From Roseovarius sp. (GTDB taxonomy: Bacteria; Pseudomonadota; Alphaproteobacteria; Rhodobacterales; Rhodobacteraceae), in NCBI RefSeq assembly GCF_030373445.1, contig NZ_JAUCYU010000004.1, positions 248,001 through 312,000 of the forward strand: a stretch of DNA of 64,000 bases. The letters run 5' to 3'. Each line of letters opens with the position of its first letter. Within the stretch, counting starts at the first letter, position 1. Shown here piece by piece: positions 42,379-53,940 of this stretch. A program made the translations under genes and the position numbers. Below the pieces are notes generated by a model. The model ran no database searches. It saw nothing but the letters and a program-made list of their open reading frames with translations, and was not told the origin of the DNA.

Positions 42379-43646
42379 GGTTTGCGCAGCACGGCGATGT
42401 AGAAGCCGTCCATCCCGCCAATCTCGGGCCAGTAATCGGGGCGCAGGCGCAGGCCGCCTTCCTCGGTGATCCATTTGGGGTCGATGCCGGGGTGGTCGAG
42501 CGCGGCGCGGTCGACGGTCAGGCCATCGTGGCGCTGGAGGGCCTCTTCGACCTGGCATTCGCCCTCGTCGGGGAGGAGGGAGCAGGTGCAGAAGACCAGC
42601 CGCCCGCCGGGTTTCAGGAGGGTCATGGCGTGGTCGATCATCTGCGCCTGAAGACCGATCAGCTCGCCGAATTCCGAGCCATCCTTGGCAAAGGGCAGGT
42701 CGGGATGGCGGCGGATCGTTCCGGTGGCGGAGCAGGGGGCGTCGAGCAGGATGGCGTCGTAGGGGGCGGCCTGAAGTTCCAGCGCATCGCCGGTAATGAG
42801 CGAGGCGGTCAGGCCGGTGCGGTCGAGGTTCTCCTGCACGCGGGCCATGCGGCGTTCGGAGATGTCGAGCGCGGTGACCTCGGCGCCCGCGGCGGCCAAT
42901 TGCAGGGTTTTGCCGCCCGGCGCGGCGCAGAGGTCGAGCACCCGCTCGCCGGGTTGCGCGGCGAGGAGTTTCGCGGGCAGGGCGGCGGCGGCGTCCTGCA
43001 CCCACCAGTCGCCCTGTTCGTAACCTTCCATGAGCGAGACTTGCCCGGCGTTTTCGATCCGGACCGAGCCGGTCGGGAGCACGGTGCCGCCCAGCGTTGC
43101 GGCGAGGGCTTCGGCATCGCCCTTGACCGTCAGGTCCAGCGGCGCGCCTGCGAAATGGGCCTTCTCCATCGCGTTGACGGCGCCCTTGCCCCAGGCCTGT
43201 ACCAGCGGGTCGCGGAGCCAGCCCGGCAGGCGCGGGATGCGCAGATCGTTCCAGCGCCGGACATCCTCCTCTGCCACCTTGCGCAGCACCGCGTTGATCA
43301 GCCCGCGATAGTTGCCGCGCCCCTTGGGCGGCGGGGCCAGCGCCACCAGTTCGTTGACCACGCCATGCGCATCGCCGCCGAGGCACAGCTCGACCGTGCC
43401 GAGGCGCAGGATGTTCTTGATGCCGAGCGGCAGGCGCTTGCGCAGGTGCCGGTCGAGGATGCGGTCGGCCCGTTCCAGCCCGCGCAGGGTTTGCGTGGCC
43501 AAACGCTGGGCCGCCGCCCGGTCCTGTGCCGCCAGGCGCTGGAAGGCGCGGCGCTCGGTCAGGTCCGACATGAGCTGGCCCTCGCCCGTGATCTCGTCAA
43601 GCAGGCTGACCGCGGCGGCGCGGGGGGAGCTGGGTTTCGGTGACAT
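42375..43646 (-). CDS. rsmB: 16S rRNA m5C methyltransferase RsmB
   Basis: A 423-residue RsmB/Fmu-family enzyme that methylates C967 (E. coli numbering) of 16S rRNA with SAM. It has an N-terminal NusB-like helical domain (about 10-140) and a C-terminal Rossmann methyltransferase with LDLCAAPGGKTLQLA (SAM motif), DAPCSATGTIRRHPD (catalytic PC cysteine) and FCTCSLLPDEGE (second cysteine). The ATG at 43646 gives MSPKPSSPRAAAV. Its 3' end overlaps the MoeA fusion by four bases, convergently. Confidence 0.95.
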   Translation of the reverse strand: MSPKPSSPRAAAVSLLDEITGEGQLMSDLTERRAFQRLAAQDRAAAQRLATQTLRGLERADRILDRHLRKRLPLGIKNILRLGTVELCLGGDAHGVVNELVALAPPPKGRGNYRGLINAVLRKVAEEDVRRWNDLRIPRLPGWLRDPLVQAWGKGAVNAMEKAHFAGAPLDLTVKGDAEALAATLGGTVLPTGSVRIENAGQVSLMEGYEQGDWWVQDAAAALPAKLLAAQPGERVLDLCAAPGGKTLQLAAAGAEVTALDISERRMARVQENLDRTGLTASLITGDALELQAAPYDAILLDAPCSATGTIRRHPDLPFAKDGSEFGELIGLQAQMIDHAMTLLKPGGRLVFCTCSLLPDEGECQVEEALQRHDGLTVDRAALDHPGIDPKWITEEGGLRLRPDYWPEIGGMDGFYIAVLRKP

Positions 43647-43715
43647 CGGGGCGGTCCTTGGCCTTTGCACAGGCGGGGGCTATATCAGGGGGGCCAAGCC
43701 GAAGGAAGCCAAACC

Positions 43716-43892
43716 ATGGATCCCGAGAAGAAAGACCTGCCCCCCGAAGCGCTGCGTGCGCTGGCCGAGGCCGAGGAGCGGCGGCGCCAAGCCGGGGAGT
43801 TGGAACTGCCCAAGGAGCTGGGGGGCCGCAAGGGGCCCGAACCGGTGCGCTACGGCGATTGGGAGAAGAAGGGACTGGCGATCGACTTCTGA
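43716..43892 (+). CDS. DUF1674 protein, succinate dehydrogenase assembly factor 4 homologue
   Basis: A 58-residue protein ending in the family's hallmark RYGDWEKKGLAIDF. SdhAF4/Sdh8 homologues bind FAD-loaded SdhA and aid assembly of succinate dehydrogenase. The N-terminal half is a charged helix (PEALRALAEAEERRRQAGE). It is divergent from rsmB, 69 bases away. The function is transferred from eukaryotic and bacterial homologues. Confidence 0.9.
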   Translation: MDPEKKDLPPEALRALAEAEERRRQAGELELPKELGGRKGPEPVRYGDWEKKGLAIDF

Positions 43893-43898
43893 CCCGGC

Positions 43899-44252
43899 TC
43901 AGCGCAGGGTCAGGTCGGCGTATTCTCCCGTGCCCTGATCGGAGATGAAGCGTACCGTCTCACCCTGGACCTTGACCGCCTGGCAATTGGGGCCGAGGTT
44001 CTTCGACCCCCAGTAGAGGTCGCGACAGAAATACCCCGACTGCCAGCGCCATGCGCCGCTGACATCCCGCCCGAAGGCTCGGCCGTCGATCCGGCCGTCG
44101 GGGGTGACGGTAAGGCTGATCCCGAGGCGCGTCAGCTCGCGGTTCTGCATCAGCGAGACGAAGCTGTCGCGGCTGGTGACCGGTTTGAAGCTTTCAGCGA
44201 AGACCGGGGTGGCCAGCAAAAGGACGGAAACAAGGGCAATCATACGCGGCAT
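43899..44252 (-). CDS. Small secreted protein of unknown function
   Basis: A 117-residue protein with a signal peptide (MPRMIALVSVLLLATPVFAE, cleavage about residue 19). The mature part carries two cysteines (GYFCRDLYWG and LGPNCQAV) that could form a disulfide, and a beta-rich pattern including GISLTVTPDGRIDGRAFG and SGAWRWQSGYFC. It is a hypothetical envelope protein; similar genes next to dapB are sometimes mis-annotated as dihydrodipicolinate reductase because of their position. No catalytic motif is visible. Confidence 0.72.
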   Translation of the reverse strand: MPRMIALVSVLLLATPVFAESFKPVTSRDSFVSLMQNRELTRLGISLTVTPDGRIDGRAFGRDVSGAWRWQSGYFCRDLYWGSKNLGPNCQAVKVQGETVRFISDQGTGEYADLTLR

Positions 44253-44309
44253 GGGCTCAGGTCCATTTCTGCAATGTCCTGAGGGTTACGCAGCGAAAGC
44301 CGGGGCGGA

Positions 44310-45128
44310 TCAGTCTTTCCGCAATCCCAGCACGTCGAGCATGTCGTATTCGCCCGGTTTCCGGCCCTGTCCCCATAGCGCGGCCTTGAGTGCGCCACGG
44401 GCAAAGACCGCCCGGTCGGAGGCCACGTGGCGCAGGGTGATGCGCTCGCCCGCCGCGGCGAAAAGCACGTCATGCTCGCCCACGATGTCGCCGCCGCGGA
44501 TGGCGTGAAAGCCGATATGCCCACGCTCGCGCTTGCCGGTCATGCCGTCGCGGCCCCGGTCGGCAACCGCGTCCAGTGACACGCCCCGCCCCTCGGCGGC
44601 GGCCTCGCCCAGCATCAGGGCGGTGCCGGAGGGGGCGTCGACTTTCTGGTTGTGGTGCGCTTCGATCACCTCGATGTCGAAATCCTCGTCGAGCGCCGCG
44701 GCGACCTGCTTGGTCAGTTGGACCAGCAGGTTGACGCCAAGGCTCATGTTCCCGGCCCGGATGATGGTGGCATGCCGCGCGGCTGCCTTGAGCCTGGCAA
44801 GGTCGTCGTCGGTCATCCCGGTCGTACCGATCACGTGCACGCAACGCGCCTGTGCCGCGAGTCCGGCGAAGTCGACCGTGGCTGCCGGGGCGGTGAAATC
44901 GATCACCGCGTGGGCCTTGGCGATCACCTCAAGCGGATCGTCGCTGACGGTCACGTCGAGCGGCGCGCCGCCCATGGCGCTGCCGATATCCTGCCCGATC
45001 CAGTCATGGCCATCGCGTTCGACCACGCCGACCAGCTTGGCCCGGTCGCTTTCCATCACGGTGCGGATCAGCATCTGGCCCATCCGGCCCGAGGCGCCCG
45101 TCACCACTATGCCCGGCACATCGCTCAT
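44310..45128 (-). CDS. dapB: 4-hydroxy-tetrahydrodipicolinate reductase
   Basis: A 272-residue enzyme of lysine and diaminopimelate synthesis, using NAD(P)H to reduce the DapA product. The nucleotide loop is [10 protein letters not shown] (10-18), the substrate and active-site segment is [15 protein letters not shown], and VIGTTGMT is the conserved GTTG motif. The ATG at 45128 gives [13 protein letters not shown]; the frame continues upstream without coding signs. It is transcribed away from rbfA, 86 bases apart. Confidence 0.97.
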   Translation of the reverse strand: MSDVPGIVVTGASGRMGQMLIRTVMESDRAKLVGVVERDGHDWIGQDIGSAMGGAPLDVTVSDDPLEVIAKAHAVIDFTAPAATVDFAGLAAQARCVHVIGTTGMTDDDLARLKAAARHATIIRAGNMSLGVNLLVQLTKQVAAALDEDFDIEVIEAHHNQKVDAPSGTALMLGEAAAEGRGVSLDAVADRGRDGMTGKRERGHIGFHAIRGGDIVGEHDVLFAAAGERITLRHVASDRAVFARGALKAALWGQGRKPGEYDMLDVLGLRKD

Positions 45129-45214
45129 CTGGTTTTCTCCTGCTTGCGTTGCCGCCCTCCCTAGCGCACGGATCATCGCTTGGCAAAGCATCCGCGAAGC
45201 CTTAGATGCAGGGC

Positions 45215-45610
45215 ATGGCAAAGAACAAGTTTCATGATGGTCCCGGCCCGTCGCAGCGCCAGTTGCGGGTGGGCGAACTGATCCGGCGGACACTGTCCGA
45301 CGTGCTGATGCGCGGCGATATCCACGACCCGGATCTCAACCGCCTGTCGGTGACCGTGGGCGAGGTGCGCACCTCGCCCGACCTGAAGGTCGCGACTGCC
45401 TATGTTCTGCCGCTGGGCGGCGAAGGGCAGGAGGACGTGATCGGCCTGCTGGCCCGCAACAAGGGCGAACTGCGGCGGATCATCGGCAAGAAGCTCGAGC
45501 TGAAATACGCGCCTGACCTGCGGTTCCGCATCGACGAAACCTTTGACAAGATGGACGAAACCCGCCGCCTGTTCGAACAGGACAACGTGCGCCGCGATGT
45601 CGAGGGGTAA
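45215..45610 (+). CDS. rbfA: Ribosome-binding factor A
   Basis: A 131-residue KH-fold protein that matures the 5' end of 16S rRNA in the 30S subunit. Motifs are [18 protein letters not shown] near the start and [19 protein letters not shown], then [18 protein letters not shown] prefer the ATG at 45215 (MAKNKFHDG); an ATG three codons earlier is possible. It precedes the phosphodiester glycosidase-like and truB genes on the same strand; rbfA-truB proximity is conserved in bacteria. Confidence 0.93.
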   Translation: MAKNKFHDGPGPSQRQLRVGELIRRTLSDVLMRGDIHDPDLNRLSVTVGEVRTSPDLKVATAYVLPLGGEGQEDVIGLLARNKGELRRIIGKKLELKYAPDLRFRIDETFDKMDETRRLFEQDNVRRDVEG

Positions 45611-45614
45611 CAGG

Positions 45615-46349
45615 ATGCGCTGGCTTTTCGCGCTGTTCATGATGGCGTCACCCGCCGCCGCGCTCGATTGCGGCAACGTGGAACATGGCGGGCAAGACTA
45701 CACGGTTTGCCGGTTCGACGCCTCGAAGGCCGACCTGCGGCTGTTCCTCAACGATCCGGGAAGCGGCAAGCCACTGGGCAGTTTCCGCAATGTCGAGACC
45801 CTGCTGGCCGACGAAGGGCTGACGCTGGAATTCGCGATGAACGCCGGGATGTATCACCAGGACAGAAGCCCGGTGGGCCATTACGTCGAGAAGGGGGACG
45901 AGGCGCGGGGCGTCATCACCTCCGACGGGCCGGGCAATTTCGGGCTTCTGCCAAACGGGATTTTCTGTATCGGCGACGGATTTGCGCAGGTGATCGAGAC
46001 CCGCCGTTACAAGGACGACCCGCCGCCCTGTGTCTACGCCACGCAATCGGGGCCGATGCTGGTGATCGACGGGGAACTGCACCCGAAATTCCTGAAGGAC
46101 AGCGACAGCACCTATATCCGCAACGGCGTAGGCGTCTCGGGGGATGGCAAGACGGTGTGGTTCGCCATTTCCGAGGACGCGGTCAACTTCCACAGTTTCG
46201 GCTCGCTTTTCCGCGACAAGCTGGGCACGCCGCAGGCGCTGTATTTCGACGGCAATATCTCGCGCCTCTACGTGCCGGGGCTGAAGCGGCATGACGGCGG
46301 GTTCCCGATGGGGCCGATCGTGGGCGTGGTGGCGCCGGCCGGCAATTGA
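45615..46349 (+). CDS. Phosphodiester glycosidase family (DUF2233) protein
   Basis: A 244-residue protein of the NAGPA/DUF2233 fold, which includes enzymes that remove GlcNAc from phosphodiesters. A short signal peptide ([16 protein letters not shown]) directs it to the periplasm. Family landmarks are [40 protein letters not shown] and [15 protein letters not shown] (the family's D-G-G-x-S region, here D-G-N-I-S). A GAGGGGTAACAGG ribosome site precedes the ATG. It sits between rbfA and truB, an insertion in an otherwise ribosome-linked gene order. Confidence 0.87.
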   Translation: MRWLFALFMMASPAAALDCGNVEHGGQDYTVCRFDASKADLRLFLNDPGSGKPLGSFRNVETLLADEGLTLEFAMNAGMYHQDRSPVGHYVEKGDEARGVITSDGPGNFGLLPNGIFCIGDGFAQVIETRRYKDDPPPCVYATQSGPMLVIDGELHPKFLKDSDSTYIRNGVGVSGDGKTVWFAISEDAVNFHSFGSLFRDKLGTPQALYFDGNISRLYVPGLKRHDGGFPMGPIVGVVAPAGN

Positions 46350-46411
46350 CGCCGGGCGCGGGCCTTGGTAGCTCGCGTGTCTCACGACAATCGCAACGGG
46401 GCGCAGGGCGC

Positions 46412-47332
46412 ATGGCACGCAAACGCAAGGGTCGCGACATCTCCGGATGGCTGGTGGTCGACAAGCCTGCGGGCATGACCTCGACCGCCGTGGTCAACAA
46501 GGTGCGCTGGGCGCTGCAGGCGAAGAAGGCGGGCCATGCCGGCACGCTCGACCCGGCGGCGACCGGTGTCCTGGCCGTGGCGCTGGGCGAGGCGACCAAG
46601 ACGGTGCCGTTCATTACCGATGCCTTGAAGGCCTATGAGTTTTCCGTACGCCTTGGGCAGGCGACCAATACGGACGATGAAGAGGGCGAGGTGATTGCCT
46701 CCTCCGATACGCGCCCGGATGACGACGCCATCAAGGCGGCCCTGGCCCCCTTCCTCGGGGACATCATGCAGGTGCCGCCGAAATACTCCGCCGTGAAGAT
46801 CGAAGGCCAGCGCGCCTACAAGCTGGCGCGTGACGGCGAGGAGGTCGAGATCGAGGCGCGCCCGCTCTGGGTCGAGGAACTGGTGATGACAGACCGCCCC
46901 GACCCCGATCATGTCACGCTGGAGATGGTCTGTGGCAAGGGCGGCTACGTGCGCGCCATCGCCCGCGACCTGGGCGAGGCGCTGGGGTGTTACGGGCATG
47001 TGGCGTGGCTGCGCCGTATCTGGTCGGGGCCGTTCGAGGCGGAGGAGGGGATCAGCATCGAGGAGATCGACAGGCTGGCCCACACGCCCGAGCTAGATGC
47101 ACGGCTGCGGCCGCTGGAAGACGGGCTTGAGGGGCTGCCGCAGGTGAGTTGCACCGAGGAAGGCGCCGTGCGCCTGCGCAACGGCAACCCGGGCATGGTG
47201 ATCGCGCGCGATGTCGAGTACGGCGACGAATGCTGGGCTGCGCACAAGGGGCGCGCCATCGCGATGGGCCGGTTCAAGGGGGGCGAGCTGCACCCCTCGC
47301 GCGTGTTCAACACCGGACCACTGGAGGGCTGA
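46412..47332 (+). CDS. truB: tRNA pseudouridine-55 synthase
   Basis: A 306-residue enzyme that converts U55 of the tRNA T-loop to pseudouridine. The catalytic Asp47 is in [25 protein letters not shown] is motif I and [16 protein letters not shown] is the KxxGxxxYxxAR motif. The ATG at 46412 gives [13 protein letters not shown]. Three bases separate its TGA from the next gene's ATG. Confidence 0.97.
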   Translation: MARKRKGRDISGWLVVDKPAGMTSTAVVNKVRWALQAKKAGHAGTLDPAATGVLAVALGEATKTVPFITDALKAYEFSVRLGQATNTDDEEGEVIASSDTRPDDDAIKAALAPFLGDIMQVPPKYSAVKIEGQRAYKLARDGEEVEIEARPLWVEELVMTDRPDPDHVTLEMVCGKGGYVRAIARDLGEALGCYGHVAWLRRIWSGPFEAEEGISIEEIDRLAHTPELDARLRPLEDGLEGLPQVSCTEEGAVRLRNGNPGMVIARDVEYGDECWAAHKGRAIAMGRFKGGELHPSRVFNTGPLEG

Positions 47333-47334
47333 GC

Positions 47335-47895
47335 ATGGCCGAGGCGCCCCATGATCCCGGCGGCAAGGTCCGCCTGCGCCTGCCCGATGGGGTAATCGGC
47401 GGAGCGACGTTTTCCGACTGCGGCCGCTACCGGCAGGCGCTGACGCGAGACTGGACGCCGGAGGGGGCGCCGCCGCGGACGGTGCTGTTCATCGGCATGA
47501 ACCCGTCGGTGGCCGATGCCGCCGCGTCGGACCCGACCTGCCACCGCGAACTGATGTTCGCGCAGGACTGGGGCTTCACCCGTTACCTCAAGGGCAACGT
47601 GCTGGACTGGCGGGCGACCTCGCCAAAGGATATCCCCGCCGACCCGGCGCTGGCCTGCAGTCCGGCCAATATTCCGACTCTAGTACAGATGGCACGGGAC
47701 TCGGACCTCGTGGTCATGGCATACGGCAAGCTGCACAAGCGGTTCGCGGGGCTGGTGGCCGAGATGATCGCAGACATCGCCGCGACCGGACGGCCCATCA
47801 AGTGCCTCGGGCTGAACCTGGACGGCTCGGCCAAGCATCCGCTTTACCTGCGGAAGGATACGCCGCTCATGGATTTTCCGATGGCGGGTGCGTGA
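47335..47895 (+). CDS. DUF1643 family protein
   Basis: A 186-residue protein of DUF1643, a family of unknown biochemical activity often found near phage-defence or metabolic genes. Landmarks are FSDCGRYRQALTRDW, LFIGMNPSVADAAASDPTC (the family's MLNPSxAD motif) and CLGLNLDGSAKHPLYL at the end. The start is the ATG at 47335, immediately after the truB stop; the frame extends upstream inside truB but is not coding there. It is probably co-transcribed with truB. Confidence 0.85.
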   Translation: MAEAPHDPGGKVRLRLPDGVIGGATFSDCGRYRQALTRDWTPEGAPPRTVLFIGMNPSVADAAASDPTCHRELMFAQDWGFTRYLKGNVLDWRATSPKDIPADPALACSPANIPTLVQMARDSDLVVMAYGKLHKRFAGLVAEMIADIAATGRPIKCLGLNLDGSAKHPLYLRKDTPLMDFPMAGA

Positions 47896-47969
47896 GGCAG
47901 CCGCGCGAGCGGGGCCTGCCTTCAACTCTAGGCAATTGATGCCTGGATGGCGCGGCGAAGGGGTAGGGA

Positions 47970-48668
47970 TCAGTCTATCTTCGCGACCGCCTCGACCGGG
48001 CCGAAGCTGTTGCGCTGGATGACGATCACGGCCGGCAAGTCGCCATTGAGCGGGACGTCGATATCGAGCGGTTGGCGCATATCCCAGTTGGCGACCACGT
48101 CCATGTCGGTGACGATGTGGGAATAGTTCACCGACATGCCCGCATTCTCGCCGCGCTTGATGGCGACGGTCTCCTGCGGGAGGTAGCGGAACAGCCGCAC
48201 GGTGGCTGTGCCGCCGGTGCCGGCGGCCGCCGTGGCGTCGATTTCCAGCTTGCCCTGGCGCTCCGCCACGGAAAGGGCGACCTGTGACGCGCCGCCGTGG
48301 TGTTTGCGGATCAGGTCTTTCACGTCCATCGGCCGGGTGCCGACCACGTGGTCGGTGCCGTTGATGATCATCTGGGGCGTGTAGACCATGCGTCGGTTGG
48401 CAACCTTGGCATAGGCGCGCTGGCGGGCGGTGTATTCGGGGCGGGCGAAGCTGTCTTTCCAGCCGATGTAATCCCAGTAATCCACGTGCAGGGCGAGCGC
48501 GATCACGTCGTCGCGGCTGGCGAGCTTGTGCAGGAAGGCATCGGCCGGCGGGCAGGAGGAACAGCCCTGGGAGGTGTAGAGTTCGACCAGCACGGGCCGC
48601 TCCTGTGCTGCCGCCGGGGCGGCGAGGGTGATCAGGAATGCGGTCAGCAAAGCGCCGAATCTAGCCAT
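47970..48668 (-). CDS. DUF1223 thioredoxin-like secreted protein
   Basis: A 232-residue periplasmic protein with a signal peptide (about 1-22) and a thioredoxin-like domain with a CSSC motif in ELYTSQGCSSCPPADAFL (about 29-46). YTPQMIINGTDHVVG is the cis-proline region. The family is found next to acnA in many Rhodobacterales; a role in redox or metal-cluster matters has been proposed from context only. It is divergent from acnA and shares a 218-base promoter region. Confidence 0.85.
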   Translation of the reverse strand: MARFGALLTAFLITLAAPAAAQERPVLVELYTSQGCSSCPPADAFLHKLASRDDVIALALHVDYWDYIGWKDSFARPEYTARQRAYAKVANRRMVYTPQMIINGTDHVVGTRPMDVKDLIRKHHGGASQVALSVAERQGKLEIDATAAAGTGGTATVRLFRYLPQETVAIKRGENAGMSVNYSHIVTDMDVVANWDMRQPLDIDVPLNGDLPAVIVIQRNSFGPVEAVAKID

Positions 48669-48782
48669 GTATACCGTCCGGAAATTGTGTCTGTTCTGGT
48701 GCCCGTCGAGGATTACCCGCCCCCGTCATACATGACCAATCAAGGTTTCGCGAGAGCCGGGTGATGCTTGCGACTCGGGTAA

Positions 48783-48802
48783 TTGTGTGCAATAGTATAC
48801 AA
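48783..48802. promoter_or_regulatory. Imperfect 20-bp palindrome, GntR-like, in the acnA promoter
   Basis: TTGTGTGCAATAGTATACAA: the two halves match at 7 of 10 positions when one is inverted, and the right half carries a TATACAA core like FadR-subfamily GntR sites. It lies about 85 bases before the acnA ATG, between acnA and the divergent DUF1223 gene. Confidence 0.35.
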
Positions 48803-48886
48803 AACCGCCCTGCCCCCTTGATCGCCACGCCCAAATGGGTCAGAAGCAGGCCGGAATGCCAGCCCTCATCGCGAAAGGATGCCCGC

Positions 48887-51664
<2,778 letters not shown>

Positions 51665-51685
51665 GCCGGGCGACAGACCAAACAG

Positions 51686-51716
51686 AAAGGGCGGGGAGTT
51701 TCCCCGCCCTTTCTTC
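51686..51716 (+). terminator. Intrinsic terminator of acnA
   Basis: AAAGGGCGGGGA-GTT-TCCCCGCCCTTT is a perfect 12-base-stem hairpin with a three-base loop, continuing into TTC. It lies 21 bases after the acnA stop, and A-run on the left makes it symmetric. Confidence 0.9.
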
Positions 51717-51850
51717 GTCCGGCCCCGGATTTTTCAGGAAGTTCCGGATAGTTTTCTTCGGAAAACGCCACACCACACCCGCACCCCCTCTTTTCGGCCA
51801 CTCTGTGATATACTGCCCCCCATGACTGAACCGAGACAGAGGGGAATACC

Positions 51851-52054
51851 ATGTCCGACAGCTTCATTTTCCACCCGCTGAGCCCCACCGACCTCCGCGT
51901 CGATCAGGAGGAACTCTTCGAGGCCCTCTCCGCAATCGGCGTCGCCGGTGACACGCAAGGCGCATCCGTCGGCGACTTCGTCGATGCCATCATTCTTCTG
52001 CCCGCGCCGGGCACCCCTCCGCCGGCGCAGGATGATGGGGCCGACCTCTTCTGA
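51851..52054 (+). CDS. Small acidic protein of unknown function
   Basis: A 67-residue protein with a GAGGGGAAT ribosome site seven bases before its ATG. It is acidic and contains a hydrophobic stretch (FVDAIILLPAPG) and a proline-rich end (GTPPPAQDDGADLF). No signal peptide is evident. It lies between acnA and the Imm8-family gene, in the accessory segment; a link to the latter is possible but unproven. I do not recognise a family. Confidence 0.55.
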   Translation: MSDSFIFHPLSPTDLRVDQEELFEALSAIGVAGDTQGASVGDFVDAIILLPAPGTPPPAQDDGADLF

Positions 52055-52122
52055 CCCTCGCCGCTTACGGCCCAAATGCACGCAGAAAACCGCGCCCCGC
52101 GCGGCAGGAACCATGCGCCCCC

Positions 52123-52151
52123 GTAGGGTGGGTGCAAACCCACCTCCCTAC
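52123..52151. repeat. Palindromic intergenic repeat, copy 1
   Basis: A hairpin GGTGGGT-GCAA-ACCCACC (52127-52144) with outer complementary flanks GTAGG and CCTAC. Its core resembles palindromes scattered in Rhodobacteraceae genomes. It lies upstream of the Imm8-family gene. Confidence 0.7.
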
Positions 52152-52254
52152 CAAACAATGCACAAATGGTCCTGCTCCCCCCGGCAAACTATTATTGTGC
52201 CCCTCCCTGCCCGTGATACGTTCCTGCAACGCCACGGCAGAGGACCGTCATACT

Positions 52255-52626
52255 ATGGTCGACCCCGAAGTGAAATCGTTGGACTGGTCCGACGATTTCC
52301 CGCCCAACGATGGCACCCCCGCGATGCTGGCCATGACCGCGTCCATAGGCGAGCGTGGCAATGACGCGGCGGACAATTTCCAACTCATCGTCTGCAACCC
52401 CGCCTGGATCGCCACCCAGGTGCCCAACGGCTCGGGCCTCTGGCCGCGCGGCATGCTGATCGTCGAGACCATAACCCCCGGCCACGTCCAGAAAACGCTT
52501 GAGGCACTCGTCTACCAATTCCGGCGCTCGCACAGCTGGCCCGCGTTCACCGAGCGTCTGAGCCGCTACCTCCTCTGGGAATACGAAGACTATAACTATT
52601 CCTTGGGAGAACCCCGCGTTCCCTGA
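52255..52626 (+). CDS. Imm8-family immunity protein
   Basis: A 123-residue cytoplasmic protein that matches the Imm8 family of polymorphic-toxin immunity proteins by its order of landmarks: IGERGNDAADNFQLIVCNPAWIA, LIVETITPGHVQKTLEALV, HSWPAFTERLSRYLLWEYEDYN. Imm8 proteins neutralise a cognate contact- or secretion-delivered toxin. The ATG at 52255 follows AGAGGA. No toxin gene is visible next to it, so it is an orphan, possibly protecting against toxins of neighbours. The flanking palindromic repeats suggest a segment that has been moved or rearranged. Confidence 0.78.
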   Translation: MVDPEVKSLDWSDDFPPNDGTPAMLAMTASIGERGNDAADNFQLIVCNPAWIATQVPNGSGLWPRGMLIVETITPGHVQKTLEALVYQFRRSHSWPAFTERLSRYLLWEYEDYNYSLGEPRVP

Positions 52627-52632
52627 TCCTTG

Positions 52633-52652
52633 GGGTGGGCGCGAACCCACCC
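52633..52652. repeat. Palindromic intergenic repeat, copy 2
   Basis: GGGTGGG-CGCGAA-CCCACCC is a perfect seven-base-stem hairpin closely resembling copy 1 at 52123. It lies six bases after the Imm8 stop and before the TPR protein. Confidence 0.7.
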
Positions 52653-52695
52653 GCCTTCACCCATCCGGCCCCCAAACCCGAAGCGCCCCACTCAG

Positions 52696-53400
52696 ATGCC
52701 CAACCGCCTCCTCCCGCTCCTGCTGACATTCATCCCCTTCGCCGCCCAAGCCGAGGGCCCCCTCACCTGTTTCGAAACCGACCCGAATACCGACCCCCGG
52801 ATTGCGATTCCGCACTGCACGGCGGCCATCGCCTCGGACACGCTCGAAGGCGCGTGGCTGGCCGAGGCGTATGCCAACCGCGGCGTCGCCCACCGCGAAC
52901 TCGGCCAACTTGCACTAAGCGCGGACGACCTCGAGACCGCCATCCGCCTCGACCCGGTCACGCCCCACATGCGAATGCTCGCATGGACTTACCGCACCAT
53001 GCAGCGCTACGAAGAAGCCGAAGCGCTCTATACCAGGATCCTGGAAACCGACGACCATTGGCAGGGCTGGCTGTCGCGCTGCGTGGTCCGGCAGGATCGC
53101 AACCGGTTCGACCGTGCGGTGTCGGATTGCGAACAGGCCGTGCTGCGCGACCCAGACAACACCGACGCGCTCTACTTCACCACGCGAGCCCATAACATGC
53201 TGGGCAATGGCCACCGCGCATTGCCACTGGCCAGAAAGCTTTTGTCCCTCGCGCCGGAGGAGACACGAAACTGGACCGAACTCGCTTGGGCGATGCATCT
53301 GGCGGGCGATACTTCGGGCGGGCGCGAGCTGGCACGAGAGCGCCTGGCGGACACCCCGGGAGATGCCGATCTGCTCGAGTTTCTCCGGCTCACCGACTGA
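52696..53400 (+). CDS. TPR-repeat secreted protein
   Basis: A 234-residue protein with a signal peptide (MPNRLLPLLLTFIPFAAQAE, about 1-19) and several tetratricopeptide repeats. Recognisable repeat helices are AYANRGVAHRELGQLALSADDLETAIRLDP, the RYEEAEALYTRIL unit, RNRFDRAVSDCEQAVLRDP and the last ALPLARKLLSLAP. TPR proteins mediate protein-protein contacts; here in the periplasm. The start follows a proline-rich region that is non-coding. Partner unknown. Confidence 0.82.
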   Translation: MPNRLLPLLLTFIPFAAQAEGPLTCFETDPNTDPRIAIPHCTAAIASDTLEGAWLAEAYANRGVAHRELGQLALSADDLETAIRLDPVTPHMRMLAWTYRTMQRYEEAEALYTRILETDDHWQGWLSRCVVRQDRNRFDRAVSDCEQAVLRDPDNTDALYFTTRAHNMLGNGHRALPLARKLLSLAPEETRNWTELAWAMHLAGDTSGGRELARERLADTPGDADLLEFLRLTD

Positions 53401-53432
53401 AACGCTTCGCACGGGCTCTGGGGCGATAGCCC

Positions 53433-53837
53433 CTATTCAGGCTCTCCCGGAAAACTCCGCGCGCCGGAGGGGATGGTCACGCCGGGCTGGCGGCTTGCGG
53501 TCCAGATGTGCACCGCCTCACCGAGGTCGACCGGGGCATCAAGCGAGCCCCCCTTGACTGAGAGGGTTCCCTTGGCCGGGTTCGGCACGTGCCACAACCG
53601 GCTGCCGCAGGCGGGGCAGAAAAAGCAGTCAAGCCCGGTGCCGCGGTCCGTGGCGCGGGACCAGGTGGAGGGGGTGCCCTGCGTGAGGGCCAGCGCCTCG
53701 GCCGGGACGATCACCGATATGCCGAAGGCCGAGGCCGACTGTTTCCGGCATTCCGTGCAGTGGCAGACGTACAGGCCCACCGGGGCCGATCGCACCTCGT
53801 ATCGTATCGCGCCGCACTGGCATCCGCCGCTGAGCAT
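53433..53837 (-). CDS. GFA-family protein (glutathione-dependent formaldehyde-activating fold)
   Basis: A 134-residue zinc protein of the GFA/CENP-V family. The metal cysteines are in CQCGAIRYE, VCHCTECRK and FFCPACGSRLW; the fold is a beta-tent with two zinc sites. The family name comes from Paracoccus Gfa, which was proposed to speed glutathione-formaldehyde adduct formation, but many members have no proven activity. It stands alone, convergent with the TPR gene and divergent from the nitrile-hydratase-like operon. Confidence 0.88.
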   Translation of the reverse strand: MLSGGCQCGAIRYEVRSAPVGLYVCHCTECRKQSASAFGISVIVPAEALALTQGTPSTWSRATDRGTGLDCFFCPACGSRLWHVPNPAKGTLSVKGGSLDAPVDLGEAVHIWTASRQPGVTIPSGARSFPGEPE

Positions 53838-53940
53838 GGCCGGCCTCCTTCGCAAGGTCTGTCTGGCGAGGAAACTGTGCTGCGAAGCGGGGCCACGATC
53901 AAGATGGACAAGGGCTGCTTGCCTGCATACGCTCCGGTCC

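Noticed and set aside
43899-44252. Annotation of the 117-residue gene as a second dihydrodipicolinate reductase
   Set aside because: It has a signal peptide and none of the DapB motifs; the real dapB is the next gene.
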